Assembly (NCBI RefSeq): GCF_011516645.4
Contig: NZ_CP088285.1
Location: 3,304,501-3,368,500 of the forward strand
DNA length: 64,000 nucleotides
Direction: 5' to 3'
Source: Bradyrhizobium septentrionale
GTDB taxonomy: Bacteria > Pseudomonadota > Alphaproteobacteria > Rhizobiales > Xanthobacteraceae
Shown here piece after piece: positions 35,633 to 44,356 of this stretch (position 1 is the first letter of the stretch; each line of letters starts with the position of its first letter). The notes beneath the pieces were generated by a model. That model saw only the letters and a program-made list of their open reading frames with translations. It was not told the DNA's origin and made no database searches. The position numbers and the translations under genes were made by a program.

Positions 35633-37900
35633 CTACAAGGCCAGCCCCTCGGTTTCCGCAAATTTCGTCAGCGCCGCGCGGATCGACACGCTGCCGACCG
35701 GCGCGTCGAGCAGCGGATTGATCATCGCCTCGGCCTTCGTGGCGTCGAGGTCGAGGATCATCGCCTTGACCGGGCCGTGCGCAGTTGCTGACAATGAAAG
35801 CGAACGGTAGCCAAGCGCGATCAGCGCCAGCGCGCCGATCGGTTTCGAGGCCATCTCGCCGCACAGCGAGGCGGCTTTCTTCGCGGTCTTGGCCTTGCGC
35901 ACGATGTCGCGCAGCGCGCGCAGGATCGGCGCCGACAGGATGTCGAAGCGTTCGGAGACCTTGGCGTTGCCGCGGTCGACCGCAAACAGGAACTGGAACA
36001 GGTCGTTGGAGCCGACCGAGACGAAGTCGACCTTCTTCAGGAGCTCGTCGAGCTGGTAGAGCAGGGCCGGCACTTCCACCATGGTGCCGATATCGATGCG
36101 CTCGGGCAGCGAATGGCCATGCTGGCGCAGATAGGTCAGCTCGCGCTCGACGATCGCCTTGGCCTGGTCGAACTCGGCGATCTCGGAAATCATCGGGAAC
36201 ATGATCTTCAGCGCACGGCCGCCGCCGGCGCGCAGCAGCGCGCGGATCTGGCCGCGCAACAGGCCGGGGCGGTCGAGGCCGAGCCGGATCGCGCGCCAGC
36301 CGAGCGCGGGATTTTCCTCGGTCACGGTCTCCATATAGGGCAGCGCCTTGTCGCCGCCGATGTCGAGCGTGCGGAAGGTGACGGGCTTGGTGCCCGCGGC
36401 GTCGAGCACGGTGCGATAGAGCGCGAGCTGGTCGCTCGAGCGCGGCAGGCTCGGGCTCACCATGAACTGCAGTTCGGTACGGAACAGGCCGATGCCGGCG
36501 CTGCCGGTGTCCTCGATATGCGGCAGGTCGATGGTGAGGCCGGCATTGATCAGAAGCTCGACCGGCTGGCCGTCCTTGGTCACGCACGCCTTGTCGCGCA
36601 GCGCCGAATATTGCGCCTGCCGCCGCGCCCGGAAGCGGACGCGCTCGGCGTAGGCCGATTCGATCTCGGCGGAGGGACGGACATAGATCTCGCCGGAAAT
36701 GCCGTCGACGATGATGGCGTCGCCCGGATCGGCGATGCCGGGCGCGTTCGGCACTTCGCCGACCGCGGGAATGCCGAGCGCGCGCGCCACGATCGAGACG
36801 TGGGAGTTCGCGGTGCCTTCCTCCAGCACCAGGCCGCGCAGCCGCTTGCGGTCGTAGTCGAGCAGCGCCGCGGGACCCATCGCGCGGGCGATCAGGATGG
36901 CGTTGTCGGGCAGCTGCTCGCGCGACGGCGCATGGTCCTGGCCGACCAGCTGCCGCATCAGGCGGTGGCCGAGATCCTCGAGGTCGTGCAGCCGGTCGCG
37001 CAGATAGGGATCGGTCGAGCGCAGCATGCGGGCGCGGGTATCGGACTGCACGCGTTCGACGGCGGCTTCCGCGGTGAGGCCGGTGGCGACCGCTTCATGC
37101 AGCTTGTGCGACCAGCCCTGGTCGTTGGCGAACATGCGGTAGGCTTCCAGCACCTCGCGGTGCTCGCCGCCTTCGGCGACGTCGCCGCGCTCCAGCATGC
37201 GGTCGAGATCGGCGCGCAGATTGGCCAGCGCGGTGTCGAGCCGCTTGACCTCCTTCGGCAGGTCCTCGGCGATGTAGTTGGTGATGACGACGCGCGGCTC
37301 GTGCAGCACGACATGGCCGAGCGCGATGCCGTCGGAGAGCACCGCGCCGGTCTTGTGCAGCGAGTGCCGTGCGGCGGGCTCGGCGCCGGGCTGGGCCAGC
37401 GCGGCAAGCTCGCCGGAGGCGATCATCTCCGCCAGCACCATGGCGGTGGTCTGCAGCGCCTCGACCTCTTCCTCGACATAGGTGCGCTTGGCGCGGTTCT
37501 GCACCACCAGCACGCCGAGCGTGTTGCCGGCGCGCAGGATCGGCACGCCGAGGAACGAGTGGTAGGCCTCTTCGCCGGTTTCCGGGCGGTAGGCGAAGGC
37601 CGGATGGCTTTGCGCGTCGGACAAATTGAGCGGCGTCGCCTCGCTGGCGACGAGGCCGACCAGGCCCTCATGCGCGCTCATCACGGTGCGGTGCACGGCG
37701 TCGCGGTTCAGACCTTCGGTGGCGTAGAGTTCGAGCGTGTTGTCGACGCGCAGCACGTAGCAGGAGCAGACCTCGGCCACCATGTTGGCCGCGATCAGCA
37801 CCACGATCTTGTCGAGGCGCTCCTGGGCGGAGACTTGCTCCGCCATGGTTTCGCGGAGCCGTCTCAACAGGATGCGGGGGCCTCCCGACGCGCTCCGCAT
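35633..37900 (-). CDS. ptsP: Phosphoenolpyruvate-protein phosphotransferase of the nitrogen PTS (EI-Ntr)
   Basis: A protein of 755 residues from the ATG at 37900 (GGAGG upstream). An N-terminal GAF domain (about 1-165) precedes the EI core. The phosphorylated histidine lies in GTANSHVSIVARALGIP near residue 367, and the PEP-binding barrel includes GSAGIGLFRTELQFM, FRTLDIGGDKALPY and the C-terminal SLCGEMASKPIGALALIALG with the active cysteine. It starts the EI-Ntr/NPr/EIIA-Ntr phosphorelay, which links nitrogen status to polymer and potassium regulation. It lies between prfA and lysC, a conserved alphaproteobacterial order. Confidence 0.96.
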   Translation of the reverse strand: MRSASGGPRILLRRLRETMAEQVSAQERLDKIVVLIAANMVAEVCSCYVLRVDNTLELYATEGLNRDAVHRTVMSAHEGLVGLVASEATPLNLSDAQSHPAFAYRPETGEEAYHSFLGVPILRAGNTLGVLVVQNRAKRTYVEEEVEALQTTAMVLAEMIASGELAALAQPGAEPAARHSLHKTGAVLSDGIALGHVVLHEPRVVITNYIAEDLPKEVKRLDTALANLRADLDRMLERGDVAEGGEHREVLEAYRMFANDQGWSHKLHEAVATGLTAEAAVERVQSDTRARMLRSTDPYLRDRLHDLEDLGHRLMRQLVGQDHAPSREQLPDNAILIARAMGPAALLDYDRKRLRGLVLEEGTANSHVSIVARALGIPAVGEVPNAPGIADPGDAIIVDGISGEIYVRPSAEIESAYAERVRFRARRQAQYSALRDKACVTKDGQPVELLINAGLTIDLPHIEDTGSAGIGLFRTELQFMVSPSLPRSSDQLALYRTVLDAAGTKPVTFRTLDIGGDKALPYMETVTEENPALGWRAIRLGLDRPGLLRGQIRALLRAGGGRALKIMFPMISEIAEFDQAKAIVERELTYLRQHGHSLPERIDIGTMVEVPALLYQLDELLKKVDFVSVGSNDLFQFLFAVDRGNAKVSERFDILSAPILRALRDIVRKAKTAKKAASLCGEMASKPIGALALIALGYRSLSLSATAHGPVKAMILDLDATKAEAMINPLLDAPVGSVSIRAALTKFAETEGLAL

Positions 37901-38354
37901 ATGCTTCAATCCCTCCCCACGAGGCCGGCGCACCGGGCCGGCCGGCCGCTGGCGCAAAACTCGTCAAAAACAACAATTTTAGTCATTCGGCGTCGCCGCT
38001 CGCGCCAGTTCCCGCCGATTCGGGATCGCTGAAACTGTGCCACAGTTTGCGACAGCCCACCTGACTGGCCGTATAGCCAATCGAGGCTCGCTTTGCCAAG
38101 CAAAACGCCTGCCAGTAGCAAATAACGTCTGCGTCAGCTCAATGCTGCGCCCGCTAAGAGAAATTCTAACTCCGGGACGGGGGTACTGGAGACCGCCTGT
38201 TCCGAGTGTGAGGGGCCGGGGCCATCCGCTCGTCATTCCGGGGCGCGCCCCTTGGCGCGAGCCCGGAATCCATCGGGCCGCAAGCCAAGCGGTGGAATGG
38301 ATTCCGGGCTCCCGCTTCGCGGGCCCCGGAATGACGAGGGCTGCTTTGCTAACC
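37901..38354. other. ptsP-lysC intergenic region (454 bases)
   Basis: The lysC-proximal part holds a family E palindrome (38229-38338). The remaining 330 bases have no convincing gene: two overlapping reverse-strand open frames of 71 and 85 codons near 37906-38236 lack a recognised family. I found no tRNA cloverleaf. Confidence 0.5.
38229..38338. repeat. Long imperfect palindrome, family E, copy 1
   Basis: CTCGTCATTCCGGGGC at the left end is mirrored by CCCCGGAATGACGAG at the right end, with inner blocks GAGCCCGGAATCCAT and ATGGATTCCGGGCTC. A second copy is at 63771-63875. It follows the lysC stop codon and could end that transcript. Confidence 0.88.
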
Positions 38355-39608
38355 CTACGCCTGATCCAGCCCGTACAGGGTGTGCAGCGTGCGCACCGCG
38401 AGTTCGGTGTAGGCGGCGTCGATCAGGACCGAGAACTTGATCTCGGAGGTGGTGATGGCGCGGATGTTGATGTTGCGCTCGGCCAGCGCCTTGAACGCCT
38501 TCGCGGCGACGCCGGCGTGGCTGCGCATGCCGCTGCCGATCACCGAGACCTTGGCGACGTCGGTCGCGGTGTCGAGCCTGATGTAGCCGATCTTGGCCTT
38601 GGCGGAGGTGATCGTGTCCTTGGCGCGATTATAGTCGGTGGCCGGCACGGTGAAGGTGAGGTCGGTGGTCTTGCCGTCCTCGGACACGTTCTGCACGATC
38701 ATGTCGACATTGATGTTGGCATCCGCGAGCGGCCCGAAGATCGCCGCGGCCACGCCGGGCTTGTCCTCGATCTGGCGCACGGAAATCTGGGCTTCGTCCT
38801 TGGAGAAGGCGATGCCGGTGACGACGTGCATTTCCATGATTTCCTCCTCGCTGCAGATCAGCGTGCCCGGCGGCGTGCCGTGCGGGTCGATATCCTCAGG
38901 CTTGTCGAAGCTGGAGCGCACGAAGATCGGCATGTTGTGCACCATGCCGAGTTCCACCGAGCGAACCTGCAGCACCTTGGCGCCTTGCGAGGCCAGCTCC
39001 AGCATGTCCTCGAACGCGATCTTGTCGAGCCGGCGCGCTTTCGGCACCACGCGGGGGTCGGTGGTGTAGACGCCGTCGACGTCGGTGTAGATGTCGCAGC
39101 GGTCGGCGCGCAGCGCGGCCGCGATCGCCACCGCCGAAGTGTCCGAACCGCCGCGGCCGAGCGTGGTGATGCGGCCGGTCTGCGGATTGATGCCCTGGAA
39201 GCCGGCGATGACAGCGACTTCCTTGCGCTCCTTGAAGCGGGTGATGATCTCGGTGCCGTCGATGTCGAGGATGCGCGCCGAGGCATGCGCTTCCGAGGTC
39301 TTGATCGGGATCTGCCAGCCCTGCCAGGAGCGCGCCTGGATCCCGATGCCCTGCAGCACGATCGCGAGCAGCCCGGAGGTGACCTGTTCGCCGGAGGCGA
39401 CCACCGCGTCATATTCGCGCGCGTCGTGCATCGGCGAGGCGTCGGTGCACCAGCCGACCAGTTCGTTGGTCTTGCCGGACATCGCGGAGACGACGACGGC
39501 GACCTCGTGGCCCGCGTCGACCTCGCGCTTCACATGCTGCGCGACATTGCGGATGCGATCGATATTGGCGACGGACGTACCGCCGAATTTCATCACGAGG
39601 CGGCCCAT
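38355..39608 (-). CDS. lysC: Aspartate kinase
   Basis: A protein of 417 residues that phosphorylates aspartate in the first step of lysine, threonine and methionine synthesis. The kinase domain starts MKFGGTSVANIDRI and includes VVSAMSGKTNELV, GFQGINPQTGRITTLGRGGSDTSAVA and the DVDGVYTTDPR segment. Two ACT domains form the last 150 residues (VSVIGSGMRSHAGVAAK is in the second), so feedback control by lysine and/or threonine is expected. It is divergent from the PH-domain/ubiG pair, a conserved neighbourhood. Confidence 0.98.
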   Translation of the reverse strand: MGRLVMKFGGTSVANIDRIRNVAQHVKREVDAGHEVAVVVSAMSGKTNELVGWCTDASPMHDAREYDAVVASGEQVTSGLLAIVLQGIGIQARSWQGWQIPIKTSEAHASARILDIDGTEIITRFKERKEVAVIAGFQGINPQTGRITTLGRGGSDTSAVAIAAALRADRCDIYTDVDGVYTTDPRVVPKARRLDKIAFEDMLELASQGAKVLQVRSVELGMVHNMPIFVRSSFDKPEDIDPHGTPPGTLICSEEEIMEMHVVTGIAFSKDEAQISVRQIEDKPGVAAAIFGPLADANINVDMIVQNVSEDGKTTDLTFTVPATDYNRAKDTITSAKAKIGYIRLDTATDVAKVSVIGSGMRSHAGVAAKAFKALAERNINIRAITTSEIKFSVLIDAAYTELAVRTLHTLYGLDQA

Positions 39609-39828
39609 GACGACGCGTCTATTCCTTTAAGAGGATAAGTAGGTTAACCCACGCCGAAAACCGCAAGCGCGGGGACCGAAAGGCGCGTATACATAGCGCC
39701 GCGCCCGGGGGCAAGCCGCTTCCTGGGGGTCCCTTGAGGGTCTTTTGGGGTGTTTCTACCGGTTGCGGGCGGGCTGTTGCGCGAGGGTAACGCAAGGGTA
39801 GCGCGAGGGTAATTCGAAGGCGGATCGG

Positions 39829-40296
39829 ATGGGGCGTTACATCGACGAAATCCTGCAGCCTGGCGAGAAGGTGCTGTATTCCACCAACGCGCACTGGATG
39901 TTCTATCTGCCGGCGATCGGGGCCTGGATCGTGGTGCTGGTGCTCCTGATCCTGTCGCGGATGACGGCGGTCGACGGCCTCACCCTGGCCTGCCTGGCGG
40001 CGGCTGCAGTGGTCGCCGTTGCGGCACTCTACTGGACCGTCACGGCCTGGTTCCATCGCTGGACCACGGAAACCGACGTCACCAATTTCCGCGTGGTGCA
40101 CAAGAGCGGCTTCATCAAGCGGCGCACCTTCGAGATGAGCCTCGACAAGGTCGAGAGCGTCGACGTCAACCAGAGCATCATGGGGCGGCTGCTCAATTAT
40201 GGCGACGTCACCATTCGCGGCGTCGGCGAGGGCATCGAGACCATCAAGACCATCGCCTCGCCGCTATCGTTCCGCAATTCGATCACCGCGCGATAG
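39829..40296 (+). CDS. Bacterial PH-domain (DUF304) membrane protein
   Basis: A protein of 155 residues. Two hydrophobic segments (FYLPAIGAWIVVLVLLILS and CLAAAAVVAVAALYWTV) are followed by the YdbS-like PH domain (TEFRVVHK-type TNFRVVHKSGFIKRRTFEMSLDKVESVDV). It is an inner membrane protein of unknown function. It lies 14 bases upstream of ubiG and is probably co-transcribed with it. Confidence 0.92.
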   Translation: MGRYIDEILQPGEKVLYSTNAHWMFYLPAIGAWIVVLVLLILSRMTAVDGLTLACLAAAAVVAVAALYWTVTAWFHRWTTETDVTNFRVVHKSGFIKRRTFEMSLDKVESVDVNQSIMGRLLNYGDVTIRGVGEGIETIKTIASPLSFRNSITAR

Positions 40297-40310
40297 GGGC
40301 GCGCGCAATC

Positions 40311-41063
40311 ATGGCCACAACGCTTTCCAACGCCTCCGCCAACTCGGTCGATCCGGCCGAGGTCGCGAAGTTCTCGAAACTGTCGGATGAATGGTGGGAT
40401 CCGCACGGCAAGATGGCGCCGCTGCACAAGATCAATCCGCTGCGCCTGACCTATATCCGCGACGCCGCCTGCCGCAAGTTCGAGCGCAACGCCAAGAGCC
40501 TGAACTGCCTGTCCGGCCTGCGCCTGCTCGACATCGGCTGCGGCGCCGGGCTGCTGTGCGAGCCGTTCACGCGGTTAGGGGCCCAGGTGATCGGGATCGA
40601 TCCATCCGCCACCAACATATCAGCGGCCAGGCTGCACGCCGACAAGGGTCATCTGTCGATCGACTACCGCTGCACCACGATCGAGGAGATGGACGTGCGC
40701 GAGCGCTTCGACATCGTGCTGGCGATGGAGGTGGTCGAGCATGTCGTCGATGTCGGCGCCTTCGTCAAGCGCTGCACGGCGATGCTCAAGCCCGGCGGGC
40801 TGATGGTGGTCTCGACCTTGAATCGCAACTGGAAGAGCTTTGCGCTGGCGATCGTCGGCGCCGAATATGTGCTGCGCTGGCTGCCGCGCGGCACCCATGA
40901 GTGGAGCAAGTTCGTCACCCCGGCCGAGCTCGAGCGCTATCTCGGCGACGCCGGTCTCACCGTCACCGAGCAGGCCGGCGTGGTCTACAACCCGATCGCC
41001 GACAAATGGAGCGTCTCGTCCGACATGGACGTGAACTACATGGTGGTGGCGGAGGAGGTGTGA
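40311..41063 (+). CDS. ubiG: Ubiquinone biosynthesis O-methyltransferase
   Basis: A protein of 250 residues that performs both O-methylations of ubiquinone synthesis. Family marks are FSKLSDEWWDPHGKMAPLHK near 21-40, the SAM loop DIGCGAGLL at 74-82 and the C-terminal segment TVTEQAGVVYNPIADKWSVS. Length is typical for UbiG. It shares an operon with the PH-domain protein. Confidence 0.97.
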   Translation: MATTLSNASANSVDPAEVAKFSKLSDEWWDPHGKMAPLHKINPLRLTYIRDAACRKFERNAKSLNCLSGLRLLDIGCGAGLLCEPFTRLGAQVIGIDPSATNISAARLHADKGHLSIDYRCTTIEEMDVRERFDIVLAMEVVEHVVDVGAFVKRCTAMLKPGGLMVVSTLNRNWKSFALAIVGAEYVLRWLPRGTHEWSKFVTPAELERYLGDAGLTVTEQAGVVYNPIADKWSVSSDMDVNYMVVAEEV

Positions 41064-41230
41064 GCTGAAGGTCTCGGCCACACGATAGGTGTCGTCCCTG
41101 CTTTCGCAGGGAAGACAGCGAGTTTGAGGCGGGCGCCCAGCCCTGTCATGCGGCGCGTCGGTTGACCGCACGCGCCGCGCCGGGCACGCTGCGCGCGTAC
41201 TCCCGCCCAGGCACACTTCCCTTATCCCGC

Positions 41231-42130
41231 ATGCTCACGATCGCCTCGCTCTGGATCCCCTTCACCATCGTCGCTGCGTTCGGGCAGGTGGCGCGCAATG
41301 CGATGCAGCGGCATCTGACCGGGCCGCTCGGGACCTGGGGCGCGACCAATATCCGCTTCCTGTTCGGCCTGCCGTTCTCGGTGGTGTTCTTCGCGCTGGC
41401 GGTGCTGCTGACCGGCGATGCCGTGCCGTGGCCGGCGTCGTCGTTCTGGCCGTGGCTGCTGTCCGGCGCGCTGAGCCAGATCGTCGGCACCGGCTTCATG
41501 CTGCTGGCGATGAACGACCGCTCCTTCGTGGTGACCACGGCCTACATGAAGACCGAGGCGATCCAGACCGCGATCTTCGGCTTCATCTTCCTCGGCGACC
41601 ATCTCACGACGCCTAAGGTGATCGCGATCGTGATCGCCACGGTCGGTGTCGTCATCACCGCGCTGCGGCCCGGCGGACAGAAGAGTTTTGGCGACCTGCG
41701 CCCGACCGTGCTCGGCCTCGGCGCGGCCGCGGTGTTCGCGATCTCGGCGGTGAGCTTTCGCGGCGCGATCATTGCCGTGCCGTCGGTCTCGTTCGTGACG
41801 GCGGCCTCCTACACGCTGATGTGGAGCCTGTTCGTCCAGACGCTGATCCTGTCGGTCTATCTGTTGCTGCGCGCGCCCGACGTGCTGCGGAAAATCCTCG
41901 GCCTGTGGCGGCCCTCGATGTTCGCGGGCTTCATGGGTGCGTTCTCCTCGCAGTTCTGGTTTTTGGCCTTCGCGCTCACCGCCGCCGCCAATGTGCGCAC
42001 GCTGGCGCTGATCGAGGTGCTGTTCGCGCAGGGCGTGGCGTATTTCTCGCTCAAGCAGCCGTTCTCGTTGCGTGAGGTGTTCGGCATTGTCCTGATCGTG
42101 ATCGGCGTCGCGCTGCTGATCGCGGCGTAG
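41231..42130 (+). CDS. EamA/DMT-family transporter
   Basis: A protein of 299 residues from the ATG at 41231; an upstream in-frame ATG (41162) would add 23 non-hydrophobic residues. Ten hydrophobic segments form two EamA repeats, with RNAMQRHL near the start and LIEVLFAQGVAYFSLKQPFS near the end. It is a small-metabolite exporter of unknown substrate. It is convergent with a half-size EamA protein, with one base between the two stop codons. Confidence 0.9.
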   Translation: MLTIASLWIPFTIVAAFGQVARNAMQRHLTGPLGTWGATNIRFLFGLPFSVVFFALAVLLTGDAVPWPASSFWPWLLSGALSQIVGTGFMLLAMNDRSFVVTTAYMKTEAIQTAIFGFIFLGDHLTTPKVIAIVIATVGVVITALRPGGQKSFGDLRPTVLGLGAAAVFAISAVSFRGAIIAVPSVSFVTAASYTLMWSLFVQTLILSVYLLLRAPDVLRKILGLWRPSMFAGFMGAFSSQFWFLAFALTAAANVRTLALIEVLFAQGVAYFSLKQPFSLREVFGIVLIVIGVALLIAA

Positions 42131-42131
42131 G

Positions 42132-42572
42132 TCAGCCCTTCACCGCGATCAGCACCGCGCCGGCCGAGATCAGCGCGATCCCGAGCCAGCCATAGGCCGA
42201 GGGGCGCTCGCCGAGGAAGACGGCGCCGAACAGCGCCACCAGCACCACGCTGAGCTTGTCGATCGGCGCCACCAGCGTCGCCGGGCCGAGCTTGAGCGCG
42301 CGGAAATAGCAGATCCACGAGGCGCCGGTGCCGAGCCCCGACAGCAGCAGGAACAGCCAGGTTTTGGCCGAGATCGGCCCGGACTGGGTGAACTGTCCGG
42401 TCGCGAACAGGATCGCCGATAGCGTGATCAGCACGATCACGGTGCGGATCAGCGTGGCGAGATCGGAATTGATGCCCTCGACGCCGACCTTGGCGAAGAT
42501 CGCGGTCAGCGCCGCGAAGATGGCCGAAAGAAACGCCCAGACCTGCCAGGAGGGAAATGTCTCGGGGGTCAT
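42132..42572 (-). CDS. Single-repeat EamA-family membrane protein
   Basis: A protein of 146 residues with about five hydrophobic segments and one EamA repeat: WQVWAFLSAIFAALTAIFAKVG, LIRTVIVLITLSAILFATG, WLFLLLSGLGTGASWICYFRALKLG and a GERPSAYGWLGIALISAGAVLIA end. Half-size proteins of this kind are thought to work as dimers in antiparallel topology. The start is chosen by the family N-terminus; ribosome binding looks weak. Confidence 0.88.
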   Translation of the reverse strand: MTPETFPSWQVWAFLSAIFAALTAIFAKVGVEGINSDLATLIRTVIVLITLSAILFATGQFTQSGPISAKTWLFLLLSGLGTGASWICYFRALKLGPATLVAPIDKLSVVLVALFGAVFLGERPSAYGWLGIALISAGAVLIAVKG

Positions 42573-42598
42573 TCGGGGGCTCGCCGGTTTAGCCCACC

Positions 42599-42682
42599 CG
42601 TCATTGCGAGCGAAGCGAAGCAATCCATAGCGCAACAAGCATGAAGCTGGATTGCTTCGTCGCTTCGCTCCTCGCAATGACG
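42599..42682. repeat. Imperfect palindrome, family F, copy 1
   Basis: CGTCATTGCGAGCGAAGCG and AAGCAATCCAT on the left face ATTGCTTCGTCGCTTCGCT and CCTCGCAATGACG on the right. It separates the start of the EamA gene from the DUF1178 gene. A longer relative is at 46815-46960. Confidence 0.85.
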
Positions 42683-42700
42683 AGAGCGAAACGGTGCGCG

Positions 42701-43180
42701 TCAGTTCCTGTCTTCCGGCAGCGTCGGCAGCGGCGAGACTTCGACGCCCTCGTCGATCAGCGCGCGCGCCTCTTCGGGCGAGGCCTCGCCATAGATCGGC
42801 CGATGCTCGATATCGCCGTAATGCATCTTGCGCGCCTCGTTGGGGAAGCGCTCGCCGACATTGTCGGCGTTCTTGACGATGTGGTCGCGCAGCTCCTTCA
42901 GCTTGGCGCGCAATTCGCGTTCCTGCGCCATCATCAGCGACGTCGATTCGCCGGCGGGTGCCTCGGCGGGGGCAGGCGACGCTGCGGGGGCTGGCTGAGC
43001 CTTTTCGCGGCCCTTCTTGCCGATGATCTGCGGCGCCATGATCGCGCGCTCGACCTTGCTCGACCCGCAGGCCGGGCAATCGATTAAATGACGCCGCTCC
43101 TGCGATTCATAGGCCGAGGAGCTTTGGAACCAGCTCTCGAACTGATGGCCGTGCTCGCAGCGCAGCGTGTAGCGGATCAT
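42701..43180 (-). CDS. DUF1178 family protein
   Basis: A protein of 159 residues. The N-terminal MIRYTLRCEHGHQFESWFQSS and CPACGSSKVERAIMAP hold two C-x2-C-like pairs that suggest a zinc ribbon. A central Pro/Ala-rich linker leads to a helical C-terminus with ELRDHIVKNADNVGERFPNEAR and MHYGD, the family signature. Function is unknown. Its start codon overlaps the stop of the Nit-type hydrolase gene (ATGA), so it is part of the grxC-nit-DUF1178 operon. Confidence 0.92.
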   Translation of the reverse strand: MIRYTLRCEHGHQFESWFQSSSAYESQERRHLIDCPACGSSKVERAIMAPQIIGKKGREKAQPAPAASPAPAEAPAGESTSLMMAQERELRAKLKELRDHIVKNADNVGERFPNEARKMHYGDIEHRPIYGEASPEEARALIDEGVEVSPLPTLPEDRN

Positions 43181-44055
43181 GCCGAACCCCGGACCAGGTG
43201 CAGATGTTCCGGGCCCGCCTTGGGGTCGGCGATGCCGAAACGCCTGCCGTGCTGCAGCGAGGGAATGGTCTTGCGCGCGGTCTCGACCTTGGCGGGATCG
43301 ATTTCGGCCAGGAACACGCCCGGCTCGACGCCACCCTCGGCGAGGATCTCGCCCCAGGGGTCGATGATCAGCGAATGGCCGAAGGTCTCGCGCTTGTTCT
43401 CATGCAGGCCGGCTTGCGCCGCGGCGAACACGAAGCAGCCGGTCTCGATGGCGCGGGCGCGCAGCAGCGTGTGCCAATGCGCCTCGCCGGTCTTGCGGGT
43501 GAAGGCGGACGGCACCGTGAGGAAGGAGGCGCCGGCCTCGGCCAGCGCGCGGTAGAGCGCCGGGAAGCGCACGTCGTAGCAGATCGTCAATCCGATCCGG
43601 CCCCAGGGCAGGTCAGAGATCACCGCGGTCTCGCCGGGCTGGTAATTGGCCGATTCGCGATAGCTCTCGCCGCCCGGCAGATCGATATCGAACATGTGGA
43701 TCTTGTCGTAGCTCGCGAGCACATTGCCCTCGGGCCCGATCAGGAACGAGCGGTTCACCGCCTTCTCCGGCGAATAGCGCAGCGCCAGCGAACCGATATG
43801 CAGATGGATCTTCAATTCGGCGGCGAGCGCGCGGTAGGCCTGCAGCGACTTGTCGTCCTCTTCGCTCGCTAAGTGCTCGAACAGCGCCTTGCGGTTCAGC
43901 TGCATCATGTTGCTGACCTCAGGGGTCAGCACGTAGTTGGCGCCCTGCGCCGCGGCTTCGCGGATCAGCCGCGTGCCCTGCTCCAGGCTCGGCTCCGGCA
44001 GCAGCCCGGTGCGCATCTGCACCATGGCGGCGGTGAAAGTGGTGCTGTCGGCCAT
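43177..44055 (-). CDS. Carbon-nitrogen hydrolase (Nit1/omega-amidase type)
   Basis: A nitrilase-superfamily protein of 292 residues with the triad E46 (LTPEVSN), K118 (YDKIHMFD) and C159 (TICYDVRFP). The YDKIHMFDIDLP stretch and the DVRFPALYRALA segment place it with the Nit proteins that hydrolyse deaminated glutathione or alpha-ketoglutaramate. Substrate is inferred only. The start codon shares one base with the grxC stop (TGATG), showing translational coupling. Confidence 0.94.
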   Translation of the reverse strand: MADSTTFTAAMVQMRTGLLPEPSLEQGTRLIREAAAQGANYVLTPEVSNMMQLNRKALFEHLASEEDDKSLQAYRALAAELKIHLHIGSLALRYSPEKAVNRSFLIGPEGNVLASYDKIHMFDIDLPGGESYRESANYQPGETAVISDLPWGRIGLTICYDVRFPALYRALAEAGASFLTVPSAFTRKTGEAHWHTLLRARAIETGCFVFAAAQAGLHENKRETFGHSLIIDPWGEILAEGGVEPGVFLAEIDPAKVETARKTIPSLQHGRRFGIADPKAGPEHLHLVRGSA

Positions 44056-44327
44056 CAGGCGCCGCCTCCGTTGCTGAGCAGGCGGTCGAGCTTGCCCTCG
44101 CGGTCGAGCGCGTAGAGCTCGTCGCAGCCGCCGACATGGGTCTTGTCGATGAAGATCTGCGGAAAGGTCGTGCCGGCCCCGGCCCGGTCGTACATCTCGT
44201 CGCGATAGGCCGGGTTGCTGGCGACGCTCAATTCGGTGAACGCGGCGTTCTTGCGGGTCAGCAACGATTTGGCCGCGGTGCAATAACCGCAGCCCGGGCG
44301 GGTGTAGATTTCGATGGCAGCGGTCAT
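44055..44327 (-). CDS. grxC: Glutaredoxin 3
   Basis: A protein of 90 residues with the thioredoxin fold. The redox motif reads C13-G-Y-C16 instead of the usual CPYC. The other family marks are TFPQIFIDKTHVGGCDELYAL, with the cis-proline and glutathione-binding GG. It reduces disulfides and mixed glutathione disulfides in the cytoplasm. It starts the operon that continues with the Nit-type hydrolase and DUF1178. Confidence 0.96.
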   Translation of the reverse strand: MTAAIEIYTRPGCGYCTAAKSLLTRKNAAFTELSVASNPAYRDEMYDRAGAGTTFPQIFIDKTHVGGCDELYALDREGKLDRLLSNGGGA

Positions 44328-44356
44328 GGTGCGCTCGGTTGAACCAGAATACGAGA

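Noticed and set aside
36113..38032. 639-codon open frame opposite ptsP
   Set aside because: Shadow of the ptsP codons with repetitive Ala/Gly/Arg/Val composition and no domain.
37906..38236. Two short reverse-strand frames between lysC and ptsP
   Set aside because: They overlap each other in different frames, lack ribosome-binding sites, and cross the region beside the palindrome.
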